Part shown: piece after piece, positions 1 to 9,400 of the stretch | How the letters are laid out: the number at the start of each line of letters is the position of its first letter | Numbering within the stretch: the first letter of the stretch is position 1 | Notes under the pieces: model-generated | What the model saw: the letters and a program-made list of their open reading frames with translations, nothing else | Database searches by the model: none | Told to the model about the DNA's origin: nothing | Origin: Paractinoplanes rishiriensis | GTDB lineage: Bacteria > Actinomycetota > Actinomycetes > Mycobacteriales > Micromonosporaceae | Assembly (NCBI RefSeq): GCF_016862375.1 | Contig: NZ_BOMV01000057.1 | Location: 124,001-188,000, forward strand | DNA length: 64,000 bases | Direction: 5' to 3' | Translations under genes and position numbers: made by a program

Positions 1-7
1 CGCCTGA

Positions 8-625
8 TCAGGCGGCGCCGCTCAATCGGTAGGCGCGGCCCGGTCGCTGGGTGATCACCTGGTCGGCGAGTCCGTAGGCGACCGCGTCCGCCGCCGACAG
101 GGTCATGCTCCGGTCGGTGTCCGCCCGGATCTTGGCGACCGGATGACCGGTGTGCTGGGCCAGGATCTGGTCCATCTCGGCGCGGACCTTGGCCACCTCC
201 TTGGCCTCGACCGCCAGGTCGGGCAGCGTGCCCCGGGCCTGGCTGGACGGCTGGTGCAGGGTGACCTTGGCGTGCCGCAGCACCGAGCGCCGGCCCGGGG
301 TGCCGGCCGCCAGCAGCGCCGCCGCCGCGGACGCCGCCTGCCCGACGCAGAACGTGGCGATGTCGCAGCGGACGAAGTTCATCGTGTCGTAGATCGCGGT
401 GAGCGCGCTGAACGAGCCGCCGGGCGAGTTGATGTACATCCCGATCTCCTGCTCGCCGGCCGACTCCAGGTGGATCAGCTGGGCGATCACGACGTTCGCC
501 ACGCCGTCGTCGATCTCGGTGCCGAGGAACAGGATCCGGTCGGCCAGCAGCCGGGAGTAGATGTCGAAGGCACGTTCGCCGGTGGGCGTCTTCTCCACCA
601 CGGTGGGGATCGTGTACTGGCTCAT
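8..625 (-). CDS. clpP: ATP-dependent Clp protease proteolytic subunit, ClpP2-like
   Basis: Serine peptidase subunit (family S14) that stacks with a partner ClpP ring and an AAA+ unfoldase to degrade cytosolic proteins. The 205-residue product has the triad: Ser in GQAASAAA, His in [10 protein letters not shown] and Asp in the DTDRSMTL segment, plus the INSPGG loop. [13 protein letters not shown] is the pattern of actinobacterial ClpP2. The start was set at MSQYTIP because a GGGAGGAA-type ribosome site precedes it; a longer in-frame start lacks one. It lies 127 bases downstream of the ClpP1-like gene on the same strand, as in other paired clpP operons. No clpX is seen next to it, so this is probably an accessory (clpP3/clpP4-type) pair. 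Confidence 0.93.
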   Translation of the reverse strand: MSQYTIPTVVEKTPTGERAFDIYSRLLADRILFLGTEIDDGVANVVIAQLIHLESAGEQEIGMYINSPGGSFSALTAIYDTMNFVRCDIATFCVGQAASAAAALLAAGTPGRRSVLRHAKVTLHQPSSQARGTLPDLAVEAKEVAKVRAEMDQILAQHTGHPVAKIRADTDRSMTLSAADAVAYGLADQVITQRPGRAYRLSGAA

Positions 626-752
626 GCTGTTCCTCCCTTGGGCATGCCCTTCTGGCCCTCGCCTGCGACGCCCCATCCAACCGCCCCACCCGCCGCCCAG
701 AAACGGACTGAAGGCTCGTCAGGTGCGGCTGGGTGCCGCTCGGTGCAGGCGG

Positions 753-1379
753 TCATGCGCTCAGTCCCATCGGCTGGCGGGACATCGCCGGACGCACGTC
801 GTCGACGCTGTCCAGGATGTGGTCGATGAGGCCGTACGCCCGGGCCTCGTCGGCGTTGAACCAGCGGTCCCGCCGGCTGTCCAGTTCGACCCGCTCGACC
901 GGCTGGCCGGTGTGCTCGGCGGTGAGCCGCAGCAGTGTGCTGCCGACCCGGTCGAGCTGCTCGGCGTAGATCTCGACGTCGGCCGCGGTGCCGCCGAAGC
1001 CGGCCGAGCCCTGGTGCATCAGGATCTGGGCGTGCGGCAGGCTGAACCGCTTGCCGGGGGTGCCCGCGGTCAGCAGGAACTGGCCCATGCTGCCGGCCAG
1101 CCCGAGCGCGAGCGTGCTCACGTCGTTCGGGATCAGCCTCATGGTGTCGTAGATGGCCAGGCCGGCGCTGACCGAGCCGCCCGGTGAGTTGATGTAGAGG
1201 CTGATGCCGCTGCGCGGGTCTTCCGCCGAGAGCAGCAGCAACTGGCCGCAGAGCCGGTTGGCGATCTGGTCGTCGACCTCGGTGCCGAGGACGATGATGC
1301 GCTGGTGCAGTAGCCGGGCGGCTACCTGGTCGTCGATGGACCCCGCGGTCCACGGGGTCGTCCCGGTGGCTGTTGGCAT
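753..1379 (-). CDS. clpP: ATP-dependent Clp protease proteolytic subunit, ClpP1-like
   Basis: Partner subunit of the ClpP2-like gene just downstream. The 208-residue product carries the S14 triad: Ser in GLAGSMGQFLL, His in HAQILMHQGS and Asp in LDSRRDRWF, with the YINSPGGSV loop. GxxxSMGxFLL and DxDRDRWF-like motifs are those of actinobacterial ClpP1. Active tetradecamers in actinobacteria usually need one ring of each type, so the two genes should be read as a unit. Upstream, on the same strand, lies a NarL-type response regulator rather than the PopR-type activator known for streptomycete clpP3/P4. Which unfoldase is used cannot be told here. Confidence 0.94.
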   Translation of the reverse strand: MPTATGTTPWTAGSIDDQVAARLLHQRIIVLGTEVDDQIANRLCGQLLLLSAEDPRSGISLYINSPGGSVSAGLAIYDTMRLIPNDVSTLALGLAGSMGQFLLTAGTPGKRFSLPHAQILMHQGSAGFGGTAADVEIYAEQLDRVGSTLLRLTAEHTGQPVERVELDSRRDRWFNADEARAYGLIDHILDSVDDVRPAMSRQPMGLSA

Positions 1380-1445
1380 GGCCTCTCCTCGCTCGCGGCC
1401 GGACCTGATGGAACCAACCTTCGGGCGGGTGGGCGGCCGTCGCCA

Positions 1446-1472
1446 AGCCGATCTGCTGTTAGCAGACGGGCT
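1446..1472 (-). terminator. Small hairpin after the response regulator gene
   Basis: Inverted repeat TCTGCT-GTT-AGCAGA flanked by AGCC/GGCT, placed directly at the stop of the response regulator gene and 70-90 bases before the ClpP1-like start. It has no T-run, so it may only attenuate or separate the regulator from the clp genes. Confidence 0.3.
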
Positions 1473-2133
1473 ACCTGATGGCGTCGAGCAGGCCGGTCCG
1501 GATCGCCTTCATGACGGCCTCCAGCTGGCTGTGCGAGTCGAGCTTGGCGAGGATGCTCTTCACGTAGCCGCGGCAGGTGTGCAGGCTGATGCCCAGTTCG
1601 TTGGCGATGGCCCGGGCGTCCCGGCCGAGGGCCATGATCCGCAGGACGTCCCGCTCGCGGGCGGTCAGCAGTGCCACCGGCTCGGCGTGCGCGGCCCGCG
1701 GCGCGGCCGGGTTGAGCGCGCCGGACAGCAGGTGGGCCGGTATCACCATGCCGCCCCGGTGCGCGCTGCGCAGCGCCTGGAGCACGTCGCCGAGCGCGCC
1801 GCCCTTGGGCAGGAACCCGCAGGCGCCGGCCGCCACCGCCCGGGACACCAGGGATGGCTCGGCGTGCGCGGTCAACACGATCACCCGTAACTCCGGGTAG
1901 TCGGCCATCAGTTGCCCGGTCGTCTTGATCCCGTCGACGTCGGGCAGTTCCACGTCCATCAGCACGGCGTCCGGGCGCAGCCGCTCGACCAGCTCGCGCG
2001 CCTCGGAGCTGGATTGCGCGTGCCCCACGAAACTCAGCGACGGCTCGCTCTGCAGGGCGATGGCCAGCAGCTCGGCGAAGGTCTGGTGATCATCGACCAC
2101 CAGTACCCGGATGGACTCCAGCTCCTCCGCCAT
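1471..2133 (-). CDS. NarL/FixJ-family response regulator
   Basis: Two-component DNA-binding regulator of 220 residues. The receiver domain (about 8-125) has the acidic pair in VVDDHQ, the phospho-acceptor Asp60 in VLMDVELPD, Thr in VLTAHAE and Lys in FLPKGG. A LuxR-type helix-turn-helix follows near 155-215 (LTARERDVLRIMALG...CRGYVKSILAKL). No histidine kinase is adjacent, so it is an orphan in this window. It is divergent from the SARP gene and lies upstream of the clpP pair on the same strand, so clpP control by it is a reasonable but untested idea. Confidence 0.9.
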   Translation of the reverse strand: MAEELESIRVLVVDDHQTFAELLAIALQSEPSLSFVGHAQSSSEARELVERLRPDAVLMDVELPDVDGIKTTGQLMADYPELRVIVLTAHAEPSLVSRAVAAGACGFLPKGGALGDVLQALRSAHRGGMVIPAHLLSGALNPAAPRAAHAEPVALLTARERDVLRIMALGRDARAIANELGISLHTCRGYVKSILAKLDSHSQLEAVMKAIRTGLLDAIR

Positions 2134-2262
2134 CTGACAATTTTATCCGTTTTGCGAGCTTCTGCCCCCAAGATTGGGTAGCCGCACACCCCTCACCTCC
2201 GGCTCCCGCGCCGGGGCACCGCCAGGGCAGAGTTCACATCACCGAGAGTGATGGAGCGCATG

Positions 2263-3141
2263 ATGATCGACATTCAGCTGTTCGGCACCGGACGGGTGCG
2301 GGGGATGGACCGGCGCAGCCTTGGCGGCGCCCAGCACTGGCGGATTCTGCAGCTGCTGGCGGTCCACCGGACCCTGAGCAAGTCCGCCCTCGCCGAGCTG
2401 CTGTGGAACGGTCACGCCCCGGACGGCTACGCGGCGACGCTGTCCGCTTACATGTCCGGCTTGCGCCACCACCTCGGTTCCGCAGTCGTGGTCGCCGACC
2501 GGGCCGGGTACCGGCTGGACGAGAAGCGGGTCGCGGTCGATCTGTGGGACTTCGACGACCTGCTCAACCGGGCCCGGGGACTGTCGGCCACGAGCGCGCT
2601 GCCGCTGCTCGAACGCGCGCTCGGCCTGGCCGGCCAGCTGCCCCTCGCCGAGGAGTCCGGCCGGCACTGGGCCGACGAGGTCCGCGAGCGCTACCGGCAG
2701 CGGGTGGTGGCCGCCGCCACCAGCGCGTCCCGGCACGCCTTGGCGGTCGGTGCCCACCAGCGCGCCCACGACCATGCGGCGCTCGCCACCGACCTCGACC
2801 CGGCGGCCGAGGACGCCTGGCGGATCCGGATGTCGGCCCTGGCCGCCGACGGGGACCGGGCGGGTGCGCTGCGCTGCTACCACGCGTGCCGGCAGATCCT
2901 GGCCGACGAGCGCGGCATCGACCCGGCGCCGGCGACGCACGCGCTGTTCCGCGCGATCCTCGGCGACGAGCCCGCGCCGGTCGACCTGTCCGAGCTGGTC
3001 AAGGCGGTACTGACCGCGGCGCGCGAACTGGCCGGCGACGTCGCCGCGGAGCGGCCGGCGGTCGTGCTGCTGGCCCATGCCGAGCAGCTGGCCCAGCAGC
3101 TGGTCGCCGCCCGGGTGCGCCCGCTGGTCGCCGCGAGCTGA
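2263..3141 (+). CDS. SARP/BTAD-type transcriptional regulator
   Basis: Small activator-like protein of about 292 residues. An OmpR-like winged helix (about 1-85, LLAVHRTLSKSALAELLWNG...LSAYMSGLRHHLG) is followed by a bacterial transcriptional activator (BTAD) domain of helical repeats (about 95-245, ending DERGIDPAPATHALFRAILG). It lacks the NB-ARC and TPR parts of AfsR. Several in-frame starts exist from GTG 2248 onward; ATG 2263 is favoured because GGAG at 2253-2256 sits 6 bases before it. It is divergent from the response regulator gene. No biosynthetic cluster is nearby, so the target is unknown. Confidence 0.82.
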   Translation: MIDIQLFGTGRVRGMDRRSLGGAQHWRILQLLAVHRTLSKSALAELLWNGHAPDGYAATLSAYMSGLRHHLGSAVVVADRAGYRLDEKRVAVDLWDFDDLLNRARGLSATSALPLLERALGLAGQLPLAEESGRHWADEVRERYRQRVVAAATSASRHALAVGAHQRAHDHAALATDLDPAAEDAWRIRMSALAADGDRAGALRCYHACRQILADERGIDPAPATHALFRAILGDEPAPVDLSELVKAVLTAARELAGDVAAERPAVVLLAHAEQLAQQLVAARVRPLVAAS

Positions 3142-3160
3142 CCACGAAACAGACAAAGAA

Positions 3161-3183
3161 TACAATATTGGTATACTAAGGAC
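3161..3183 (+). promoter_or_regulatory. Candidate leaderless promoter for the secreted 248-residue protein
   Basis: An AT-rich patch unlike its surroundings holds two -10-like hexamers, TACAAT (3161-3166) and TATACT (3172-3177). TATACT ends 6 bases before the ATG at 3184, the spacing expected when the A of ATG is the transcription start. AAGGA (3178-3182) lies only one base from the ATG, too close to be a normal ribosome site. Confidence 0.5.
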
Positions 3184-3930
3184 ATGAACCGTGAAAACCT
3201 CAAGAAGCGGCTGTTCACCGCTGCCGCGCTTACCACACTGACCGCGGCGAGCCTGGCGGTGACCGCTCAGCCGGCCGGCGCGTCCTCCCACCGGCCGTGC
3301 GGGGTCGACAAGCACGGCACCACCGCCGGGGTGGAGAAGGTGGGCACCGCCACCGCCACCGTGGGCGTCGACGGGATCAAGCTGACCACGGCGAAGTCCA
3401 CCAACGTGGACAAGGTGTCCTGGAAGAAGAACTTCCTGCTGCCGGTGGCGGCCAGCACGGTCACCGAGATGAACTACGAGACCGTCAAGCTCGACCAGAC
3501 CGCCGGCGACAACGCCGTCGTCAACGACGCCGCGCTGCCCGCGTACCACATCTACGTCCGCACCCCGGCCGGCGAGGGCGTGCTGATCTACGAGCCGTAC
3601 TGGTACCTCAGGGACATCGGCGCCGGCAACCCGCAGCGCCAGGTCCGCACCGAGTGGGACGTGCTGAACGGCCCGCTGTGGACCTCGTCCACCACGATCA
3701 CCGGCCTGCCGAAGACCGGGGGCGGCCCGGCCACGCTGACCTTCGCCCAGGTGGTCGCCGCCAACCCGAAGATGACCGTCACCGGCATCGGCTTCGGCCT
3801 CGGCACCTACAACGCCGGCGTCATCGCGATCCTCGACGACCAGCGCTTCGCCACGAAGCTGTCGTGCACGGACCACCAGTGGTCCACCGGCTTCGGCAAC
3901 GGCATCTGGTGGCCGGGCTGGCTGCGCTGA
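3184..3930 (+). CDS. Secreted protein of unknown function
   Basis: 248-residue exported protein not assigned to a family. A classical Sec signal (basic MNRENLKKR, hydrophobic stretch, cleavage near QPAGASS, residue about 35) is followed by a Thr/Val-rich, probably beta-rich domain with two cysteines (HRPCGVD and KLSCTDH) that could form a disulfide, and an aromatic tail (WSTGFGNGIWWPGWLR). It stands alone, converging on the repeat-protein gene. The upstream sequence suggests a leaderless mRNA. Cell-surface or extracellular location is inferred from the signal only. Confidence 0.8.
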   Translation: MNRENLKKRLFTAAALTTLTAASLAVTAQPAGASSHRPCGVDKHGTTAGVEKVGTATATVGVDGIKLTTAKSTNVDKVSWKKNFLLPVAASTVTEMNYETVKLDQTAGDNAVVNDAALPAYHIYVRTPAGEGVLIYEPYWYLRDIGAGNPQRQVRTEWDVLNGPLWTSSTTITGLPKTGGGPATLTFAQVVAANPKMTVTGIGFGLGTYNAGVIAILDDQRFATKLSCTDHQWSTGFGNGIWWPGWLR

Positions 3931-3949
3931 TCATGCGCTGATCAACGTT

Positions 3950-5236
3950 CTACGACGCGGTCGCGGGCCACGACACTCCCCGCTGGGTCGAGACGACACC
4001 GATGGGTGGAGCCGACCAGGAGCGGGGAGTGGAGAAGTCCACGTGGCCCCCGGCGAAGTCCGCGTCGCGAAAGGCCACGGTGCCGCCGGCGAAGTCCGCG
4101 CTGTTGAAGGCAACGGTGCCACCGGAGAACCTCGCGTCGCTGAACGACACCGCGCCGCCGGAGAACTGCGCTCCGATGAAGGACACCGTGCCGCCGGACA
4201 CCTCCGCGTCGCTGAACGACACCGTGCCGCCGGAAAAGTGGGCGCCGACGAAGGACACCGTGCCGCCGAGAAACCTCGCTTCGTTGAAGGCAGCCGTACC
4301 GCCGGAGAACTTCGCGCCGCTGAACGACACCTCGCCGTCGGTGATTACCGCGCCGCGCAGGTTGAGGAAGGTGCCTTCGCGCAGATCGATCCTGGAGAGA
4401 TCGCCACCGTCGAGAGTCGCGCCCCGGAGGTCGAACCGGTAGCCGTGCCAGCGCGGGCGACGGGAGGTATCGATCAACTCCGGTGTCAGGTGGGCGCGGA
4501 TCAGGATGACGATCGTGTGCCGGACCTGCTGTTCGTCGCGGGCCGCACTGTCGTATGGTGCCCGGAGATAGGCGCAAAGCACGTCGATGCAGGTCTGGCG
4601 GCCCTCCTCCCAGTCGTCGGCCAGCCCGGCCATCGCGTAGGTGCCGGTGAGCCGGATGGCGGATTTGTCCGCCCCGAGCTGCTCGGCGGCCTTGCCGAAC
4701 CGTTCGTTGAACAACTTGGTGTTCTCGCGGTGCTCGGCGGCCTCGCTGTGGTCCTGTCTGCGATAGGCCACGGTGAGCGCGACGACGCCTCCGATGCCCG
4801 CGACGATCGCCAGAACGATCTTCAGTGCATCGAAGGTGTTTGCGATGCTCCACGCCGCCGTTCCGGCTCCGGAAGTGGTCGCGGAACTCAGGTCGGGCCG
4901 GCCCACCGCGACCCACATGCCGAGCCCGGCAACGACCGCCACCAGGAACGCCAACGCCAGCAGGGCGGCCACATGGACGAAGAGCGGGACCCGCTCGGCG
5001 ACCGGACGGCGGCGGTCGTCGCCACCCCGGCGCCAGCGTGCCGCACTCCGCCCGGCGATGACGGCGAGCCCGGCCACCGCGATCAACGCGGGCAGCCATC
5101 GCCAGCCGAGATGCGGGACCGCTGCCCGGGCCCGTAACCACCAGTCCGGCGGCACCAGGGCGAGGAGCGCGAGCCCGACCACAACCACCGGCACGGACCG
5201 GCGATTCGTGAAGGAACGCCATCGCGATGTGGCCAC
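3950..5236 (-). CDS. Membrane protein with C-terminal dodecapeptide/pentapeptide-like beta-helix repeats
   Basis: 428-residue protein. The N-terminal half has four hydrophobic segments (about 13-30, 45-62, 85-112 and 132-155), then a linker with AEHRENTKLFNERFGKAAEQLG typical of actinobacterial pentapeptide-repeat membrane proteins. The C-terminal part (about 297-401) is made of eight to nine 12-residue units of the form xxAxF-xGGTVxF, for example VGAHFSGGTVSF. The repeats are also visible in the DNA as 36-base units between about 4030 and 4340. The Phe spacing suggests a right-handed beta-helix with a longer coil than pentapeptide proteins. GTG start at 5236. The function is unknown; the repeat face may bind a partner at the inner membrane. 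Confidence 0.82.
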   Translation of the reverse strand: MATSRWRSFTNRRSVPVVVVGLALLALVPPDWWLRARAAVPHLGWRWLPALIAVAGLAVIAGRSAARWRRGGDDRRRPVAERVPLFVHVAALLALAFLVAVVAGLGMWVAVGRPDLSSATTSGAGTAAWSIANTFDALKIVLAIVAGIGGVVALTVAYRRQDHSEAAEHRENTKLFNERFGKAAEQLGADKSAIRLTGTYAMAGLADDWEEGRQTCIDVLCAYLRAPYDSAARDEQQVRHTIVILIRAHLTPELIDTSRRPRWHGYRFDLRGATLDGGDLSRIDLREGTFLNLRGAVITDGEVSFSGAKFSGGTAAFNEARFLGGTVSFVGAHFSGGTVSFSDAEVSGGTVSFIGAQFSGGAVSFSDARFSGGTVAFNSADFAGGTVAFRDADFAGGHVDFSTPRSWSAPPIGVVSTQRGVSWPATAS

Positions 5237-5390
5237 GCCACCATTTCAGCCGGTCTGGTCAAGGCCTGCCCGATAGAGACGCTCTCGACGCCACCGCTCA
5301 TCTTGGTCCGGCCGTTACGACCCGACTTTGGCCTGCTCGCCAGGGGGTCGGGAGCGGCCGGGTACGGTACGGAAAACGGAGGAGGCAGGC

Positions 5391-5726
5391 ATGGCGGTCG
5401 GCATCTTCGCCGGCATTCCGGTGCGCGACTACGGCAGCGCCCTGGAGTGGTACAAGCGGCTGTTCGGCGCGGAGCCGGCGTTCTATCCGAACGACATCGA
5501 AGCGGTCTGGCAGCTCGCCGAGGACCGGTACGTGTACATCATCCAGGACCCGGTCCGGGCCGGCGGCGCGGTCGGCATGGTCTGGGTCGACGACCCGGCC
5601 GCCGAGGTGGCGCGGATCGCCGGGCAGGGCCTGGAGCCGGTGGACATCGAGAAGCACGGCTCGGTCTGGAAGTACGTCTTCCACGACGCCGACGGCAACG
5701 AGACCGGCATCGGCGGTCCGGTCTAG
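5391..5726 (+). CDS. VOC-superfamily (glyoxalase/bleomycin-resistance-like) protein
   Basis: 111-residue single-module VOC protein: FAGIPVRDYGSALEWYKRLFG at the start and VFHDADGNETGIGGPV at the end give the usual beta-alpha-beta-beta-beta layout. The start at 5391 was chosen because GGAGGAGG (5378-5385) lies just upstream; a longer in-frame start has no such site. VOC proteins of this size act as metal-dependent lyases, isomerases or dioxygenases, or as drug-binding proteins, and the substrate cannot be read from sequence. It is a single gene between a divergent membrane protein and a small secreted protein. Confidence 0.85.
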   Translation: MAVGIFAGIPVRDYGSALEWYKRLFGAEPAFYPNDIEAVWQLAEDRYVYIIQDPVRAGGAVGMVWVDDPAAEVARIAGQGLEPVDIEKHGSVWKYVFHDADGNETGIGGPV

Positions 5727-5820
5727 ACCGTCGCGGTCGGCAGCGATGAACAATTCGGTGCAGCTCCGATGAAGCACCGGCGGCACCCTTCTTCGCAACG
5801 TCAACTCGAAGGAGTCACCG

Positions 5821-6111
5821 ATGCGAAGCACCCTCGCCCGTGCCCTGGCCACGGCGTCGTTTGCCGTTGCTCTGACCGTCGGCGGCCTGGCCGGTACGGC
5901 GCAGGCCGCCACCCCCAAGCCTCATCAAGCCACCGAGACGAACGTTCTGACGGCCGCCGCGATCACCGGCGTCTGCAGCATCTACCTCTACGGCCGCTAC
6001 TTCGACGGCGCTTCCTTCGTCACCGAGGGCCTGTGCCGGGCCTTCGCCAACCTCTACGCGAACCAGTACCCGCCGGGCGCCGTCACCTACACGTGGTACC
6101 CGCAGGCGTAG
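5821..6111 (+). CDS. Small secreted protein of unknown function
   Basis: 96-residue product with a clear Sec signal (MRSTLARALATASFAVALTV, cleavage after TAQA-A near residue 29). The mature part of about 65 residues is rich in Tyr and Ala and has two cysteines (GVCSIYLYG and EGLCRAF) that could pair. A strong ribosome site GAAGGAG (5808-5814) precedes the ATG by 6 bases, which supports real translation. No family is recognised. It converges on the STAS/kinase operon. Confidence 0.75.
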   Translation: MRSTLARALATASFAVALTVGGLAGTAQAATPKPHQATETNVLTAAAITGVCSIYLYGRYFDGASFVTEGLCRAFANLYANQYPPGAVTYTWYPQA

Positions 6112-6155
6112 CCGCTCGTGAGCAGACCCGCCGCCGGGCGGCGCCGGGCGGTGGG

Positions 6156-6461
6156 TCAGTGGCTCTCCTGGAGGGTGGTGAGGTCGTCCAGGCCGGCGAT
6201 CGTCAGCACCGGGGCCAGCAGCGGGCCGGCCACCAGCCGCAGGTGGTCGACGTGCGGGAACAGGGCGGCCAGGCCGGCGCTGTCCAGATATTCCACCCGG
6301 GTGAGGTCGACCACCAGGGTCTCCTCCGGCGCGTCCGAGCGGGCGGCGGTCAGCGCCTCGGCGAACGACGCGGCGTTGCTCATGTCGACCTCGCCGGCGG
6401 CGGTGAGGACCAGGGTGCCGTCCGGGCGGCGGGCCGTGTGGCACGTCAGTGCGGTGCTCAT
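6156..6461 (-). CDS. STAS-domain anti-sigma factor antagonist
   Basis: 101-residue single STAS domain. RsbV/SpoIIAA-like features are the GEVDMSNA strand and VEYLDSAGLAALFPH, in which the Ser is the expected phosphorylation site. In Bacillus-type systems an RsbW kinase phosphorylates this Ser and an RsbU/SpoIIE phosphatase removes the phosphate. The start overlaps the stop of the giant upstream kinase gene by 4 bases (ATGA), so the two are translationally coupled. That neighbour contains both a SpoIIE-type phosphatase and an RsbW-like ATPase domain, so this protein is its likely substrate. Confidence 0.92.
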   Translation of the reverse strand: MSTALTCHTARRPDGTLVLTAAGEVDMSNAASFAEALTAARSDAPEETLVVDLTRVEYLDSAGLAALFPHVDHLRLVAGPLLAPVLTIAGLDDLTTLQESH

Positions 6462-9400
6462 CGGGGAATCCAAGCCTTCAGGCCGACGATGGTGCCGGCG
6501 GTGCCGGTCGTGACGGTTACCTCGGTCATCAACGCCCGCATCAGGGTGAAACCGCGGCCGCGGTGCGGGTTCTCGGCCGGTTGTGGAGTCTTCCACAGAC
6601 CGCTGTCGGTCACGGTCAGCTGGAGGTTCTCGGCGGTGGCGGCGGCGCGCAACCGGATCCGGCCGCCACGGGGCAGGTGGCGGTGGCCGTGCTCGATCGC
6701 GTTGGCGCACGCCTCGCCGGCCGCGACCAGGACGTTCTGCGTGGTGGTGGGGTCGATGCCGCACCGGGCCAGCCAGCCGCGCAGTGCCGACCGGACCGGG
6801 GCGAGCCGGGTGGCCTCGGCCGGAAACTCCAGTTCCAGCGGGGCGGGGTGGCGGTAGAGCAGCAGCGCCACGTCGTCGTCGTAGCCGGCGTCGGGAGCCA
6901 TCCGGTCCATGATGTCGGCGGCCAGGTCCTCCAGGGCGGCGCCGCGGCCGCGCCGGACCGTGTCGGTGACCCGGTCGATGCCGGTGGTGAGCGGCTGGCG
7001 GCGGCGTTCGACCAGCCCGTCGGTGTAGAGCAGTAGGGTGGCGCGGGTCGGCACCGTGTAGTGGGCGCCGGGCCGGCCGGCCGGCGAGCGCACCCCGAGC
7101 GGGCGGGACCGGCCCTGGTCGAGCAGGTCGGCGGTGCCGTCGGCGTGGCTGACCACGGCCGGGGGATGGCCGGCGCTGGCGTACGTCAGTTCGCCGGTCG
7201 CCGGGTCGAGCACGCCGCAGAACACGGTGGCGCACATCGCACCGGGCAGCTGGGCGGCGAACCGGTCGAGCGCGGTCAGGGTCTGCGCCGGGTCGGCGTT
7301 CTGCAGCAGCAGCGCCCGGCAGGCACTGCGCAGCTGGCCCATCACGGTGGCCGCATCGAGGCCGTGCCCGACGCAGTCGCCGACCACGATGCCGATCCGG
7401 CTGTCGGCCAGCGTGACCGTGTCGTACCAGTCGCCGCCGACCTTCAGCGGCCGGGTCGCGGGCGCGTAGCGCACCGCAAATCCCGCCGGGAGCTGGGCCG
7501 GGCCGAGGATGGCCCGCTGCAGGGCGAGCGCCGTCTCGCGCTGCTGGTCGATCTGGTGCATCCGGTGCAGACCCTGGCCCAGGTGCCCGGCCAGCAGGGC
7601 GAGCAGTGTCTGGTTCTGCTCGGTGAACGGGCGGTTGCCGCCCAGCTCGAGCCACAGCACCAGGGTGCCGTCGGGGTGTTCGAGGGCGATCCCGGCGCCG
7701 CCGGCCGGCTCGATCACCGGGGTGAGCAGCGGCCCGTCGCGCAGCGCGGTGAGCCGGTCCCGCAGGCCGTCCCAGGGCTGATGCGGCGCCGTGGTGGTCA
7801 CCTTGGGGCTGCCGGACTCGTCGAACACGACGGCGTACACCTGGGCCGCCTGCCAAAGATCTTTCAAAGCATCCAGTACGCCGTCCATCGCGCCGGTCAG
7901 GCTGTCCGCCTGGGACAGCTGCACGCTGATCGCCGCCAGCGCGGTCTCCCGCTGCACCGCGTAGTGCTCGGCGGTGACGTCGCGGAACGTGCCGACGATG
8001 ACCCGCCGCCCGGTGTCCGGGTCCTCGACCTGGCTGAACGCGGCGGCAGCCCAGATCCGGCGCCCGTCGCGGTGCCGCACCGGAATCGTGTAGCTGCCGC
8101 TGGACTGCTCGATCAGCTGCGCGAACGCCACCTCGACCTGCCGGTAGCCCGCGGGGTCGGTGTCCCGGTCCGGCCACCAGGGATGCACCGGCGCGTACGG
8201 CAGGCCTTCCGGGCCGAAGCCGAGGATGTCGGTGAACGTGGAGTTGATCTCGATGATCGCGCCGTCCTCGTCACAGACGAAGAACGCCTCCTGCAGCGAA
8301 TCCACCAAGGCCGTACGCCATCGGGCGTGATGGTTGCGCAGGCGGGCCAGCTCGACGTTGGCCCGTACCCGGGCCAGCAGCTCGGCGGACGAGAACGGCT
8401 TGACCAGATAGTCGTCGGCACCGGCCTCCAGGCCCTCGATGGAGGCCTCCTGCCCGGCCCGCGCCGACAACAGCAGGACCGGCGTGCTCGCCGTCCGCGG
8501 GTCCGCCCGCAGCGCGCCGACCAGTTGCAGGCCGTCCAGGCGCGGCATCATCACGTCGCTGATGATCAGGTCGGGGTCCTGTACCCGGGCCGCCTCCAGC
8601 GCGGCCTGCCCGTCGCCGACCGCCGCCACCCGGTGGCCGGCCGAGCGCAGCAGCCGCACCAGGTAGTCGCGCATGTCCGCGTTGTCGTCGGCGACCAGCA
8701 GCCGGCCCGGCCGGCTCGTCGCCGGTGCGTCGCCGGTGACGAGCCGCGGCTCCGGTTCGGCGCCGGCGTCCGACGGCAGCCAGCGCAGCGCCTCCTGAAC
8801 GTAGGGCGCCGCGGTGTCGGTCACCGCGAAGGTGCTGCCGGCCGAGGCGAGGGCGTCCGCCGGCAGGTGCTCGGCGCCGAACGGCAGCCGGATGCGGAAC
8901 GCGGTGCCCGCCCCGACCGTGCTGTCCGCGGTGATGTCGCCGCCGTGCAGCTCGACCAGTTCCTTGACCAGGGCCAGGCCGATGCCGCTGCCCTCGTTGG
9001 AGCGCGACTTCGCGTTCTCGATCCGGTGGAACCGCTCGAACAGGCGGGACATCTCGTCCGCGGGGACGCCGATACCGGTGTCGGCGACGGTCACGGCGGC
9101 GCGCCCGTGCTCAGTGCGTACGGCGACCCGGATCTTGCCTTTGAAGGTGAATTTGAGGGCGTTGCTCAGCAGGTTGAGCACGACCTTCTCCCACATGCCG
9201 CGGTCCAGGTACACCGGCTGGTCCAGCGGCGGGCAGTCCACCTCGAAGGCCAGGCCGGCCCGCTCCACGGCGGAGCGGAACACGCTGGCCAGCTCGGCGG
9301 TGGTGGCGGACAGGTCGAGCGGCTCGTAGCGGGCCTGCATCCGGCCGGCCTCGATGCGCGAGAAGTCGAGCAGCGTGTTGACCAGCTTGCCGAGCCGCAG

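Noticed and set aside
2877-3236. 119-codon minus-strand frame opposite the SARP gene end
   Set aside because: Ala/Ser/Arg-rich shadow without a ribosome site or domain.
4002-4442. Plus-strand frame with regular PPEN/KDTVPP repeats opposite the 12-residue repeat protein
   Set aside because: The periodicity is the reverse complement of the real repeat gene; it lacks its own ribosome site.
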